64,000 nt of DNA, taken from positions 1,984,001 to 2,048,000 of the forward strand of contig OZ218950.1 in NCBI GenBank assembly GCA_965112735.1, in the 5' to 3' direction. Below are positions 15,012 to 27,538 of this stretch, piece after piece. This stretch comes from Phaeosaccion multiseriatum (taxonomy: Eukaryota > Ochrophyta, other classes). Positions within the stretch are counted from its first letter, which is position 1; each line of letters starts with the position of its first letter. The notes under the pieces are model-generated. The model saw only the letters and a list, made by a program, of their open reading frames with translations. It was not told where the DNA came from and did no database searches. The position numbers were made by a program, and so were the translations under genes.

Positions 15012-17999
15012 ATGGTGCGGTTACGGGCACGGCAGGGGTTGGGCTGGCTCTGGGTACTCGTGTGTGTACGAGCCAAGAAAGAAGCTCGTCCGCCCGCACT
15101 CGGGGATGGGCGTCCTGCGATGCAGGACCATCCATCGCCTCCCTCCTCGGCTACCGAAGCTCCAGGGCGTCCTGCAGAGGAAGCTGTTGCTGCTCCGGGA
15201 AGGGGAGGGGCCTTCACTCTCAAGTCGCACGATGACATCGTGGACGAGCTCTCACTGATGGCTGAAATGTATCCAGACCTGGTCGAGGTGAGAAAAAGAG
15301 TGTCTCGGATGCGTCCAAAGATGCCCAATGCCCTCTCCATCGGGCACTCTATAGCCCTGTTTCAGCAAGGCCCTAACTTTCGTCAAACTCATCGCTACGT
15401 ATTGCCCCTTCTTCCCTGTGGCCCCAGGTATATACTGCTCAGGACAGATACGGCCTCCCTTCTCCGGGTGGCTGCGGTAGCAAGCCTTGTGTGCACCATG
15501 TCCTGCACATCACAGAGCTCGCCACCCTCCCCTTGGACCCTGGTCGTCCAGAGGTGTTCTTCAGTGGTTGCCTGCACGGCAACGAGAGAGTTGGTCCCAC
15601 AGGTAGGTGGGGGAGGAGGGGAAAAGTGGAGAGGAAGAGGGGGGAGAGAGAGAAAGAGGAGAGAGAAGGAGAGGAGAGAGGGGGAGGGAGAAGAGAGAGT
15701 GAAAGGGGGAGGGGGAGGACGAGAGAGACACGCAACGAGCATTAGCACCTGGGCATGGAACTGGCTGTTGTTGGCTCAGGCGGGCAATAATGAGCACTTG
15801 CGGTGCATCTCAGTCCTTTAGAGGTGTCTATTTGAGCTTACTGGCTGACGCAGGATGTTATATCGTTGTCAGTAGTTAAGGGGGGGCTGTCGTGAACCTT
15901 TACGACGCATCTCAGTCCTTGGGAGGAGAGGGGAAGCAGAGCTCAGTGCCCCACCGGCTGTGTGTGTGCTCCATGTGCTCTGCACTGGCCTATTGTCCCG
16001 GTTGGAAGGACTTCACCCGCTTTCTCTCTCTCTATCTCACTTTCTGCTATTCTCTCTCCCTCCCTCCCTCTCTCTCTCCCCCTCTCGCTCCCTCCCTCTC
16101 TCATCATCTCATCTTGTCTGCGATGCCTTCTTGGGGCGGGTGCCCTTCCCCAAACACACCCCTCTGCCATTGCTTGCAATTGCAAATCAACTCCTCTGTG
16201 CAGCGACAATGGAGGCTGCGTGGCTGCTGCTCAAGGCGTACTCGTGTCAGAATGATCCGTCGAAGGCCACCGACTGCGCCTACGGCAGTCTGCTGTCGGA
16301 CCCCGATCACGTGCCCTGGCTGGCAGGCTTGCTCGCTACAAGGAATGTGTACATTATGCCCATGACGAACTCGTGGGGGTACTACCACGACACGAGGTGA
16401 GTTGCAGTTTCAGGTTATTAGACCCTACCCAACGCCCTCCCTCTGTCTGCGTCTCTCTCCGTGTGTATGTGTATGTATGTATGTACGTATGTATGTGTGT
16501 GCGTGGGCGTGTGTTTTTCTCTCTCTCATACAGTCTGGTATCCTATTACAACGCATGGACTTTTGTCACCCTGACAACCGCAGGGAGGAAGTGAACATAG
16601 ACCCGAACCGAGACTTCCCCTTCAACCAAGCGCCCGACAAGTGCATGACATCAGTGGTAGCCCGAGCTGTCAACGAACTATTTAGAGAGCACGCCTTCCA
16701 GCTGGCCCTTACCTTCCATGCGGGTATGGTGGCCATTGCGTATGAATGGGGCTCCACCAACCACCCCAAGAAGAGGCAGGGAGACGTGTCCCCTGACGAG
16801 GAGGTCCAGGTGAGTTGAGTGCGTGCGTGCATGCGTGCGTGTGTGTGTGTGTGTGTCGTGGTCGTGCGTGCGTAGCGTGCTCTGCTCTTCGCGCACTCGC
16901 GCACACACACACGCACACATATCATCATCATTATTATCACCGGCAGCAGCATCAGCATCGTCCTGCGCGCACCCACACACGCTATTACTTTCCTTGCTTT
17001 TCCCATCAAACAACCCACAACCGACCAACCAACCAATCCATTCATCAAAGGCAAGCATTGGCAAGTCTCTGAGCCTTTTCGGGGGCAGCTTCACAGACGC
17101 GGAGGGCACGGCTTTCCCCGAGTACCCTTCCGACCGCATGAACCAGATTGTTTACCCGGTGGACGGTGGTATGGAGGATTGGGCATACGCGAGCTCTTGG
17201 GACGGCCACCAGCCAGCCTGTGAGCCCAGCACTTTCGGCGGTTACCCCAAGGCCCGCACTCGCTACACACCAGACATGCTACGCACGCTCAACATTCTTG
17301 TGGAGGCGGCGGAAAACAAGACACCAATGGAGGACACCCTCGGGAGCATTGTAGATGTCTTTAACCCAAACCCAGCAGGGGATTCCAACGGACACATTCC
17401 GCGGAACATTCGCCTGGTGCTCACCACCACGGACATTGTCCAGCCCTATCTTGTGTTCGTCGATGAGGAGGAGGACGCTTCGCAGTCGCCGTCGCAGCGC
17501 CGGCAGCAGCAGCAGGTTTCATGGAGAGTCGGCGGCTGCACGTTCGTGAATAGCACACGCCTTGCGGTGATGCCGCTGAGCGCCGACTCAGAAACCCCAT
17601 GGTCGTGGGAAAAGAAACAAAAAGGAGGAGGAGCAGGAGAAGGAGTGGCAGCACAGGCTTCGACCTGGCCGATCCTTAGCCAGCGGCTGGCAGCCAAGGC
17701 AGGGGACACAGTTGTCTACTCCAACGCGCAGACGGGACCCGGCCGCTGGGGTGTGGAGGACGGTGCAGCAGGGACCAAGACCCTGGGGCCTGTGTACACT
17801 GTTCGATTTAGTGATATGGACCCACTTGCAGATGGCGACTATGCGGTGGCGGTGACGGCGAGGGTGGACCTGACGTGGGCATCAGATCCAGGTGCGTTGG
17901 GTTCGGTTGGGTTTGACTATAGGTGGATTAGGTGTGGCGGATGAGCAAAACTGTGCTACCTGTCGTAAGGAGGGGGAGAACGAGAGAGAAATGAGAGGG

Positions 18000-18044
<45 letters not shown>

Positions 18045-19041
18045 AAGAGAGGTGCTGAGTAAGGCAAGGGGTCCATTTTATGCCCTCGCAAGCTCCACCT
18101 CCACCTCTCGCCAGCATGTTTTCTTCATCCACCATCGGCCTGACTGACACTTAACGGCTTGCCCTTCACTCCTGCTTTGCCGGCGTGCGCGCCGCGTGTG
18201 TGCGCGTGTGCGCGCGTGTGCGTATGCATTCGCTCGTGCGTGCGTGCGTGTTTGTTCTTGTTTTCCTTCTCCGTTTCAACCAAAACCAAAACGAAACACA
18301 GAGCATGTGCACCACCCGGAGCTGGGCCCGCAGAGCCACTTTGTCAACGCTCGAACCAACCCCTCCTGGGACAAGAGTGTGGACGGACACACGGTGCAAG
18401 GGAAGGTGAATTGGTGGTCGCCGGCTCGCCACTTGAGGGTCTCAAAGGGGAAGGGGAGGTGGATACCGCACTCACCACCTCCAATACCGTCTCTGTCTGG
18501 GAGTCCGGAGGGCGGGGGAGAGGGAGGAGAGGGTGAGGGACAGAAGGGAAAGGGGGAGGGACAGAAGGGCGAGGGTGAGGGACAGGAGGGCAAGGGAGTG
18601 GGACAGAAGGGCGAGGGTGAGGGACAGAAGGGAAAGGGGGAGGGACAGAAGGGCGAGGGTGAGGGACAGAAGGGCAAGGGGGAGGGACAGAAGGACAAGG
18701 GGGAGGGACAGGAGGGCAAGGGGGGCCATAGCGGGGTTGCCACAGCAGGAGGAGGAGAAGGAGGAGACGAGGAGGGAGGGGAGGAGGGAGGGGAGGAATG
18801 GGAGCCAGCCGAGGATAAGACCCCTCCATCCACCACCGTTTCCCACGTAGCCATCGGAATAATGGCTCTGTGCGTAGTCATGGGGGCTGCCTACGTGGTG
18901 GTGAAGAGGCGATCTCGCCCCAGCTATCTCGCCGTGGAGTCCGCGGAAGACTACGGAGGGGAAGGCTCAGGGACAGAGCTCCCCCCTCTCTCGAGACTGA
19001 ACGAAGAGGACTCACTGAGGGAGGAAATGGGTTACGGGTGA
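15012..19041 (+). CDS. Secretory-pathway M14 zinc carboxypeptidase, type I membrane protein (6 exons)
   Basis: Exons 15012-15287, 15428-15602, 16204-16396, 16584-16809, 17051-17891, 18302-19041. Phases agree and give 816 residues. The zinc motif HGNE is His142/Glu145, substrate-binding DPNRDFPFN has Arg224, the third zinc ligand is His260 in LTFHAG, and the likely catalytic Glu is in LVEAAENK (about 375). A hydrophobic N-terminus (GLGWLWVLVCV) suggests a signal peptide. After the catalytic domain come a long beta-type region and a low-complexity GEGQKGKGEGQ repeat linker. A single transmembrane helix follows (VAIGIMALCVVMGAAYVVV) with a basic stop-transfer sequence and an acidic tail. The layout recalls metallocarboxypeptidase D/M type enzymes that trim C-terminal Lys/Arg; specificity is not provable here. 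Confidence 0.9.
18532..18735 (+). repeat. Coding repeat for the GEGQKGKG linker
   Basis: About 24-30 base purine-rich units (gggacagaagggaaaggggg and variants) repeat some nine times inside the last exon. They encode Gly/Lys/Glu/Gln repeats between the ectodomain and the membrane helix. Confidence 0.85.
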
Positions 19042-20077
19042 GGGAGGGAGGGAGCATGCTTCTAAGTAGTCGCGCGGTTTGCCACACTTTTTTTGTTTTT
19101 ATTTCTTGTAAAGAGCACCAACATATACATGGTAGCACTCACTGGTTGAAACATGAATCAAATGGCGTTTGCTCTTGTTTTCTACGATAGTTACAACTAT
19201 TGTGGTGATGGGAGAATTCTTCGCCTGCACGATACTCTCCCTCCTTGGGCACTCCTCCTCTTATAGCCTCCCTCCTTGGGCACTCCTCTTCTTCTGGTGG
19301 GTGTCGGCTGTGCTCCCTCGTTCCGTGCATGCACCGGTGGGAGAGAAGGAGAGGGGTTGACCGACTCCACATTTCACCAATCCCATCCTCAGTCAAGTTC
19401 CCTTGTAGGACGAGTGGCGCTACCTGTGCTCTGCGACCCCGTGAAGCAAGTCTCGTCTCGGGTCTCGCTCCTCCCGCGCCGGTCGCCCCAATCGCACAGA
19501 CTCTCTGTTCCGCCGGCACCGCTTGCCGCTGCCTGACTCCGATGGGGAAGACCAAGGAAGGGCACTTTGGTTGGTTGGTTGGTTGGTTGGTTGGTGGGTG
19601 GGTGGGTGCTTCGCTTCTCACTTCCTCTTCCCACCGACGAGCCATGACCGAGCAACGGGCACCAAAAAGTGGGCTGCTTGCTGATTGCTTTTGCTCTTTT
19701 GCGCCCGCGCTGCCTATAACGATGCGGGGGAGCTTTTCACCATCCACCCCTCCAAGCAGGTTGGGGGAGCGCGAGGGTGGGGAGGGGGGGGAGGTTGAAA
19801 GTGGCAGAGCCTAATGGTGACGGGGGACTTCGAGGAGATGGATGGCAGCCAAAGGCAGCTGCAGCACTGACACCGAAGCGTGCACACGGAGCCCAAGATC
19901 AATATACTTCGCCTCTCTCCTTCTGTCTTGTACCCCCCCCCCCCCTCTCTCTCTCTTGCCCTCCTCTCGAAGGAGGTCCTCCTCCTCCCCGCTGCCCTGT
20001 CTCTCTTGCTCTTCTCTTGTCGATTCGGTAGAGCCAAGACAAACGCCAGCGTAGCGTGGTTTCCTCCCCCACAGGCC

Positions 20078-20115
<38 letters not shown>

Positions 20116-20455
20116 TGTGTGTCGTGTGTCGCTGGCTAACTGCCCCACCGCCGCTCGTTGCACGACGCAGCTATGGAAGCAAGAGGCGTCTCGTCTCCCC
20201 ACTCCTCCACTCCTTGTCTTCAGCATCAGGCATCGCCAGAGGCCCAAGTCTTTCCCATCGTCACCATGTCCTCAGGAAGGAGGCATAAAAAAACCTCGCC
20301 CCGGAAACAACCCAGTACTCATCTAGTACCATCCCTACCATCCCTTGAGTCCGTCACTTAGGAATGAGGTACAATCAACACGCTGCATGGATCCATCGAG
20401 GCCCTCCTCCAAATCAAATCCAAGCTCATCGGTCCGTCCCCCTGCTCTGCTGCCA
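19042..20455. other. Convergent intergenic region, no supported gene
   Basis: 1.4 kb between the peptidase stop and the stop of the AAA ATPase. It contains short GGTT repeats (19569-19607), a C run at 19927 and a GA run at 20080-20112. A minus-strand open frame at 19747-19139 has no recognisable motif and is not called. Confidence 0.5.
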
Positions 20456-22324
20456 TCAGCCGCTGCTCGTCGCCTTTTCCCAATCCTCGAAAGTCTGGAT
20501 CGTCTTGGCGGACACGGATGGAGCAATGTGCTTCATTGCTGCCACAACGTCTGAAGCTGTCACCGCCCGAAGGTCCTCCTCCCTCGCGCTCAGCACCCCG
20601 ATACCGAGCTCCCGAATGGGCATCATGGCTGCTTCTTTGCACAGCTGAGTGAGGGAGTGAGGGAGGGAGGGAGTGACGGAGTCGGTGAGGGAGTGGGTGA
20701 AGGAGTGAACAGGGAGGGAGGGAGGGAGGGAGGAAGGGAGGGAGGGAGGGAGTGAGAGCGTGAGGGAAGGAGTAAGGGAGTGAGCAAGAGAGGGAATGAG
20801 TGAATGAATGAGTGAGTGAGGGAGTGATTGAGTGAGTGAGTGAGTGAGTGAGTGAGTGAGTGAGTGAGTGGGTGAGTGAGTGAGTGAGTGAGTGAGTGAG
20901 TGAGTAAATGAGTGGATATCGAAGGCCTAGAAGCGGCCTACCTGTGTCAAGTCGCTGCAGCTGTACAACTCCGTCCTAGTTGCGAGACTGGTCACCTCCT
21001 TGTCCGACAGACAGCTCCCAAGGAGACTCACCAACAGCTCCCTCCTCGTCTCGCTCGAGGGCAGGGGCACGTAGATACGCTTCGCCATCCTTCGCAGCAC
21101 CGCTTCATCGAGGTCCATGGGAAGATTGGTGGCTCCCATGAAGAGGATTCGGTCTTTGCTGTCCCCACCCATCCCGTCCAGCTGAACCATAAACTCCGTT
21201 TTGAGTCTCCGGGAAGCCTCGTGCTCCTGGTCGCCCCTTGCAGAGAGGATAGAGTCAATCTCATCTAAAAAGATGACGGCAGGCTGCCTCTCACGCGCCA
21301 CTTTAAACAGCGCCCTGACCATCTTTTCCCCCTCTCCCAAGAATTTGCTTGTAATTGAGGCGGCGCTGACGCAAAAGAAGGCGTAACCGGAGCTGCTGGC
21401 CACCGCCTTGGCGAGGAGCGTCTTACCAGTCCCCGGGGGCCCGTACAGTAGGATGCCTTTGGGCGGTTCGCGGAGACCCGTAAAGAGATCAGGGCGAAGG
21501 GCAGGCAATACAACAGCCTCTTGTAGCATGCGTTTTTGTTCGGAGAGTCCACTGATGGAGTCCCAAGTCACTTCCCTCAGAGAGCTGTCCAGCATCTCAT
21601 CGAGGACGGTCTGCTCCATGCTGTCAGCGGCTCTGGCAGCGACGCCGGTACCGGCACCCGGCCTTCCCATGCTGCCATTGGCTCGTCTTGGTGGCGACCT
21701 GTTTCCGCCCCTACTGCTGGCAGTTCCGCCTCTCGCATCCGATGAGTGAGAGGTTTTGCCTCTGCTGGCACTTGTGCCAGTCACCCCACGGCCACGCGCA
21801 GCAGCTGCGGTGGAATGTGTCGTTGCCCGCGGAGGAGAAGGAGGAGGGGGTGCCCTCCTCTTTTCCAAGGAGCCCCTCCCCACCAACGAGAGGCTGTCCA
21901 CTCCATAACCCGTCCTTGCCTGCCCCCCTGCCCCTGCTGCTGCTGCTTTCCCCACCGGCCTTGATCCTGCTTCCTTTGCCTGTGCTTGCGCCCCCAAAAG
22001 GGCCTTGAGCCTCTCCGCCTGTGTCATGTAGTGTTTAATCTCCTCCTCGAGGTTTTGCTTTAGGCTACTGCCACCTGCGGCGTTCTTATAGTGCTCCAAG
22101 AGGCCCTCAATCCCAGTTTTGTAGTGTTCCAGCGCTGCGGCCCAAGCCCCCGTCTCTTCGGCCCTCCTTCCCCGCGCGAGAGAGTCCAGCATCTCTTGAC
22201 CATCCCTGCTCAAACCCCCTCCCTGGCGCCGTCCTCGAGCAGGGCTCGTTGGCCGCCCTCTGTGGTCCCTAGGGGGACTGGGGCTTGGCTTCCCACTGCC
22301 CAGCCACTTATCGAAGAACGACAT
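20456..22324 (-). CDS. Spastin-like MIT-AAA ATPase (2 exons)
   Basis: Exons 22324-20942 and 20644-20456, phase 0, 523 residues. An N-terminal helical MIT domain (about 42-112) precedes a Ser/Arg/Gly-rich linker. The AAA domain carries Walker A GPPGTGKT (295-302), Walker B IFLDEID (351-357), a pore-loop region KFLGEGEK, sensor 1 MGATNLP and the paired arginines LRRMAKR. The second exon carries the C-terminal Vps4-type helices (SDLTQLCKEAAMMPIREL). The sequence SDLTxLxKxAAxxPIREL favours spastin/fidgetin over VPS4 or katanin. The family severs microtubules and works with ESCRT-III during division. No N-terminal hydrophobic hairpin is present, as in the short spastin isoform. Its intron is almost all TCAC repeat. 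Confidence 0.92.
20646..20915 (-). repeat. (TCAC)n intron of the spastin-like gene
   Basis: GTGA/GGGA units on the plus strand fill nearly the whole 297-base intron (20941-20645). This is the same motif as in the Rab-like gene intron. Confidence 0.9.
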
Positions 22325-23400
22325 TGGCCCCTAGGCCCCACAAAGAGCAACCAAGGGAGGGAACGAAGAGGTGATGAAATGAAATTGCAGTTAAAAAGGG
22401 GGGAGGTTAATGCATGAATAAAGCGAACGACAACAATAATCACAGGCTGGCGACACAAAATGATAATCGTCCACTAAGCTCCCTCTGACCCTTCGCTGCG
22501 CTCACTGTGAAAGTGAGGCAGGAGAGAGCGCTGCAGCATGGACGGATCTTGATTTTTTTTTTTTCTCAATGGCCTTGGCATGCTGCTCGTCCCACCACAG
22601 CCATTCTGGCAAGCCAGCAGGCCTTCTGCCGGCGGCACCCTTAGACCTACATCAGAGCTTCTTCCGGGTGAAGTATGCGCATCCCCTCGTCCTGAGGCTG
22701 CAGCGGTGGGTCTTGCTGTGCCTCTTAGGTCGAGGCTGCAGAGGCGTCACAACTCCGACCACGCCTACTTCACCGTCTTCCCCGACGACACATTCAAGCA
22801 TCACTGGACTGTTGCTCATGCCAGCACATCCGACCTTCCTCAAGTTCTTCTACTCTTCCATCGCACCGTCGCCCTCCCCAACCACGGCCGCCTTCGTTTC
22901 GTACGACACGATCACGCGGAGGAACTTTGTCACTCTGCCTTCAACTGTGCTCTTCACGACCTCGGTGCCACCACCGTAATCGCACCCATCGCTCTCGCGC
23001 TCTACCCTCCGGACCTCCTCCCCCCGCGCGCTCGACGTCGGACTTTTCACTCCACACGTTTTTCATCTCTGTGCTGTTGCCGTCGGTCGAGTCTGCCCCG
23101 GGGTTCGGCAACTCCCTCTCAGCGCCTGGGGAGGAATTCGCCAACTCCGTCTTAGAGCCACAGCCGACGTGCCCATCGCCAGGACAGCTCGAGCAGCAGA
23201 GGCAGCTGAGAGAGGGGCCTGTGCCTTTGGTAGCAGCAACTGCTGCGGCTGGCCTGCGGCTGCGAGTAGCGCCGAGGCGTGCACCCTGCGGGAGCAAGTC
23301 TCTTCCCTCTCTTCGCAGGGGAGGACGCGTGCCTGATAGCGGTGCCAGGGGTCAACCGGCCACACTTCCCGATTAACCACGGCGGAAGAGGGCCTTTAAG
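22325..23400. other. Unresolved region upstream of the WTEPP-related remnant
   Basis: Overlapping open frames on the plus strand (22569-22979, 22580-23155, 22927-23376) are Ser/Pro/Arg-rich, have no recognised domain and do not join into one phase-consistent model. A readable stretch ACLIAVPGVNRPHFPINHGG (about 23329-23390) sits one frame away from the CxxCG segment that begins at 23401, which suggests a decayed coding sequence. Confidence 0.35.
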
Positions 23401-23871
23401 ATGTGCAAGACGTGCGGGCATTATCAGGAGGCTCGGAGGGGTGGCGTGAGCGTGCACACAGGGAAGAAGAAGACTTGCGCCGTGCCCGATACCGCGAAGC
23501 GGCCCAGGAAGCGCAAACCAGCCAAGGCCATCACGGCTCCGAAGCCCACACCGGCCCCCACCATGAAGGTAAGGCGGTGCTGTGTTTCGCGCATATCTCA
23601 CGTGCTGCTTGATGACGAAGAGCACCTTCCTCCTCATGCTCTCACACGTGTGTTAAACTTCTCTCTGACTTCGCTTGTTCCCCACATTCTTTGCTTCCCT
23701 TCGCAAGACGGAGTCTCCCTCCCACGCACCCACGGCCGCCTGGACGGACATTTCCACAGACGCGTCCACGTCGGACTGGAAGGCGCCTCTCACTCACGCC
23801 CGAACGCCTGCCTGGACGGAGCCTCCCTCGCCATCTGTATTTCAAAATCTCTAGGGGAATCTGTGAGTTAG
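23401..23871 (+). pseudogene. Fragment related to the WTEPP repeat gene (2 exon pieces)
   Basis: A first piece (23401-23568) reads MCKTCGHYQE, a short CxxCG motif, then a Lys/Pro-rich tract ending PTPAPTMK at a GTAAGG donor. The second piece (about 23707-23871) reads THAPTAAWTDISTDAST, SDWKAPLTHARTPAWTEPPS and then a stop. The large repeat gene at 31045 has the same donor context (PTPTPMMK then GTAAGG), and its C-terminus reads TPAWTDFFTDAPTSDWKELP. The two loci therefore share an intron position and a C-terminal module. No signal peptide or single upstream frame is found, so a truncated or broken paralogue is most likely. A short functional gene cannot be excluded. Confidence 0.45.
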
Positions 23872-24567
23872 TTACCAAGTGGGGAGGCGGAGGAGCAGGA
23901 GCAGGAACAGTTAGATGTTTTGTTTCAATGGGGAGGTGAGTAGGGAGGGAGAAGAGGGGGGGTGGGGGAGGCAGTGGATATTTGGGTAAAGCCTTTTTCT
24001 CGGTGGCGGATAAAGAGGGAGAAAGAGACTTTTTAGACACAGGTAGAGAAAGTGGTGATGGGGCATGGCAAGGCAAGGTACGAGCAGTGCTGTAGTGTAT
24101 ACACAAGGCATATGCTTTCTACTTTCTTACTGGCGCGAAACGAACGACTAAATTGTATGGCAAACAGCTTGGCAGGTGAATGGGAGCAGGACGAAAGGAA
24201 GGAGGAAAAGTTGATGGCAGGGTGGGAGCGAAGGGGACCGTCGACGGGGAGGGGGGTAACAAATTTTCGACCATTCACGTTCTATAAACGTATATGATGT
24301 AGGGTCTAAATGCACACACACAGCCCTACACACTACACTCCTCTGTCATGCATAGTTCGCAATTCATTCTTTCATTGGTTTTACAGCTGGACGCAGGTAT
24401 CAGGTCGGTCGTTGCTCCTGTCCTCCGCCACTGAAACACAACACTCTGATTCCTTCACTTTATACTGTACAAGTATGTACAAGCGACAGAAACCAACAGT
24501 AGCTCCGCCGACTCTCTCCCTCGCTCACAGCTCAACAACTCAAACCAAAATTTCAAAAAGCTTCATT
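23872..24567. other. Intergenic region, nothing recognised
   Basis: About 700 bases with no supported gene. The proximal part is purine-rich; the rest has ordinary composition. It probably includes the 3' UTR of the JmjC-TPR gene. Confidence 0.5.
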
Positions 24568-27538
24568 TCATAACGTGCCAAGCTCCGCTTCCGCTGCCGC
24601 CGCCGCTGCTCGCGGAGCATACGGTCCCATTCTTCCCTCCTCATCAACCTCCTCCTCCTCCCCCTCCTCCTCATCCCCCTCCTCCTCATCCTCCTCGTTG
24701 TCGTCGTTATACCCATCCTTACCCCCTTCCTCGAACAACTGCCGCTCGCGATGGGCCCAGGCCTGGCGGCTCTTGCACTCCGTATTGCCCGGCGGCAGCA
24801 GAGAGAGCGCCTCGGCAAAGGCCAAGTCCGCCTCGTCGAACTTCTTTAGACGGGCCGACACTTCCCCGTAGTCCACGAGGGCATCCGCGTAGTCGTGCAC
24901 CAGACCGAGGACGACCTTGAGTACGTCGTAGGACTCTTGGTAGAAGTGGGCACCCATGAAGAAGCGCGCACAGTTCAGCAGCACTGCTGACGTGGTGGCT
25001 GGGGTTGGGGTGGGATGTATGTGTGGGTGGGGGTTGTGTGGGTAGGGGGTGTGGAGTTTGAGTTTGAGTTTGGGAGTCAAGTGTGTGGGGTGTTCTTCAG
25101 TTGGTTGGTTGCTTGTTTGTTGAGTTTTGTGTTTGTATTTTGTTTTGTCGAGGGGTGCTTAGATAGGAAGAGACAATGGACAGTGTGGGGTACGGGGTGG
25201 GCAGGGACTTACAACCAGAACAGCATCAGAAAAACTGGTCCTTGATACAACCCACCCCTTCCCCTTCTCTCTCCTTTTCTCCCCATCTCCTCCAATCTCC
25301 GCACCCACCCACCCACCCATCCATCCACGCATCCACTACTCACCCACGGGAACCCGCTCGGTGGTGGCCACCAACATATCCACGAGCTCCATCACCACCT
25401 TTTTGGCCGAGTCCAAGTCTCCTCCGTTTCGCATGGTCTCCGCGAGCAATAAGCGCACCTCCGGATGACCGGGCTTCACCGCCACTGCCCTCTTAAAGTA
25501 CTCTACAGAAGTGTCCGCCAGCGCGTGCCACTCCTCCTCCTGCTCCCTCTCCCACTTGAGCTGTTCTGCGGTCTTCGGGAGTGGCTGCGCGCCCCTCTCG
25601 TCCCTCCTCGTGCTCCCCTCGTCCTCTGAGTCGTCCTCATCCATGGCCGACGCAGCTTCCTGTGCGTCCCTTTCCCTCTGCTCTCTCAACGCGTCCTTCA
25701 CATACCCCATTTTGTGTGCATTGGTGAGGCCGGCGTTGGTCAGCGCCTCAAAGTCAAACGGAGAGCGCTCCAACACATCCAACGCATGCTTCATCCTCAA
25801 GTCCGTCTCGTACTGCATCTGCCCACCGACCCCAATAGCCTCCCCCACGTTCATGGTCATGTGCTTGAAAGCTGCCGGCAGATAGATAATGTCCCCCGCG
25901 TGCTGGATGCAATGAAGCGGGGTGGTGCCAATTTCCCGAATCGAACCCGCTCCCCCCGGTCCTCGCGCCCCTTCCCCATCTACGACAGGGGGGCGCCCTC
26001 CTCCTGCAGCCTCGTACGCCTTCCTCCTTTCTGCGGCAAGGGGTTCAATCAAGGGCAGCACGTCTGTGAACCACTCGAAAGATCCCATCATCGGATGATA
26101 CTTTGCCTTCTGCTCCGCGAGAGGCGGGGGCGAGTTGCCTGGTTCGTACACAGCCCAGCGCTTGATCCCAAAGACAAGGCCGATCCAAGTCTCTCCGTGT
26201 ACGTGCCAGGGTAGACCGCTGCGTGAGGCCCCGAGAGAGAGCATGTTCCAGCCCTGGTTCCTGTGTGTTGCTTCCGTAGGCATGAAGGTCGAGGTGAATA
26301 GAGGAGGGGTTTCGAAGTCTGGTGTTGTGGAAGGGAGGGGAGGGGAGGGGGGAGGAGGGAGGGACCAGAGTGAGCGAATAAAATCGGGGGGCGAATTTTC
26401 AGGTCGTGGCGCCTCAACTGTTCCATTGGGCCCCCCCTTGCTGTCCGTCCACGTGCACGCGCGCACACACCCGCACACCCATCCACACACACACACACAT
26501 ACCCTTTTTGAGGGTGGGGTTGTTGTTAAAGAAGCGCACGTCGAAGTTGAAGTCTCTGGCGCTGTCCTCCGAGACAGAACCCTGCCACGGAGAGGGAGAC
26601 GAAGAGGGTGTGTGAGTGAAAAAAGGAGATAGAGAGAGGGAGACAGAGGGGGGGTGGGACGAAAGACAGAGACAGAGAGATACAGATAGAGAGCGGGAGA
26701 GGCAGAGAGAGAGGAGGGGGGGGATAGGAAAGACCTGCAGCACCGCCTCTGCACTGCCCGAGATGGAGCGCTTGGAGTTGCTGGGGGGGCTGCCAACTGT
26801 GATTTGCTGGTGCGTGGCGTTCATCTTGATGTCGCTGAGGTATTGGCCGAGGCTTGTGGAGCGGGCACTTTTGCCGCCGCTGTACACAATGGCACTGCCA
26901 GAGGAGACCTGTTGAAACATAGCCAGTCGGTGCGTGTTTTCAGTTGTTACGACAAGATGGGTGTGGGAGGGGGGGAAGGGAAATTACCACCGCCGGACGG
27001 ACTTTGCTGTGCTCGTTCCTTTGAGTGAGAGGCAGGCGGCCGCTGTGCTTCCTTTACATCGCATTGCGGCTCCATATCCTCTCTTTTCTTCCCCTTCGAT
27101 AAGACTCCACCTTGTCGCTGCATCCTTGCATCTTCCATCACCTCCCTACTCACAATCTCTCTCGTCTCCCGCCGCCACTCACATCGTTCATGTCCCCCCT
27201 GCTCCTGCTGCTGCTAGGCCAGTGGAAGCCCCCCCGCTCTTTTCTCTCTTTTCTTTCTCTCAGCCCCTCTGCCTCCCTCCCCCTCCCTCCCCTCTCTCCC
27301 AGCACACGCACACACGCACACGTACCTTGGTGCTAACCCCGCCCTGAAAAGCAGCCATCCTTGACCTGGACCAGAGGCCCTTCTTGCGCGCATCCCACTT
27401 GGCGTCAAGGTAGCCGGAGATGAGCAGTGGTTTCTGCCCCAGGTACTTCTCCTCGAAGTTCTTTACGGAGATGTCCGCGTAGTGCACCTGATCGAAGTCG
27501 CAGGTGTCGCTGCCAATGAGGGACGCAGCGCTGCTCAT
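24568..27538 (-). CDS. JMJD8-like JmjC (cupin) protein with C-terminal TPR region (5 exons)
   Basis: Exons 27538-27326, 26908-26735, 26581-26503, 26270-25344, 24998-24568. Phases agree and give 607 residues. The JmjC/cupin-8 core is in exon 4: LPWHVHGETWIG (His178, His180, Glu182), FGIKRWAVYEPG, and GDIIYLPAAFKHMTMN with the second metal-site His. This pattern resembles JMJD8 (FHxHG) more than histone demethylases (HxD). After an acidic linker come TPR-like helices (VEYFKRAVAVKPGHPEVRLLLAETM; ESYDVLKVVLGLVHDYADALVDYGEV). The end is Glu/Asp-rich. Iron/2-oxoglutarate hydroxylase activity is the family expectation, but ligand integrity is uncertain. An in-frame upstream start (27646, via an alternative codon) is possible. 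The exon 4 acceptor (26272-26271) is the least certain junction. Confidence 0.85.

Noticed and set aside
19139-19747. 202-codon minus-strand open frame
   Set aside because: No motif, contains a short GGTT repeat, lies between convergent 3' ends.
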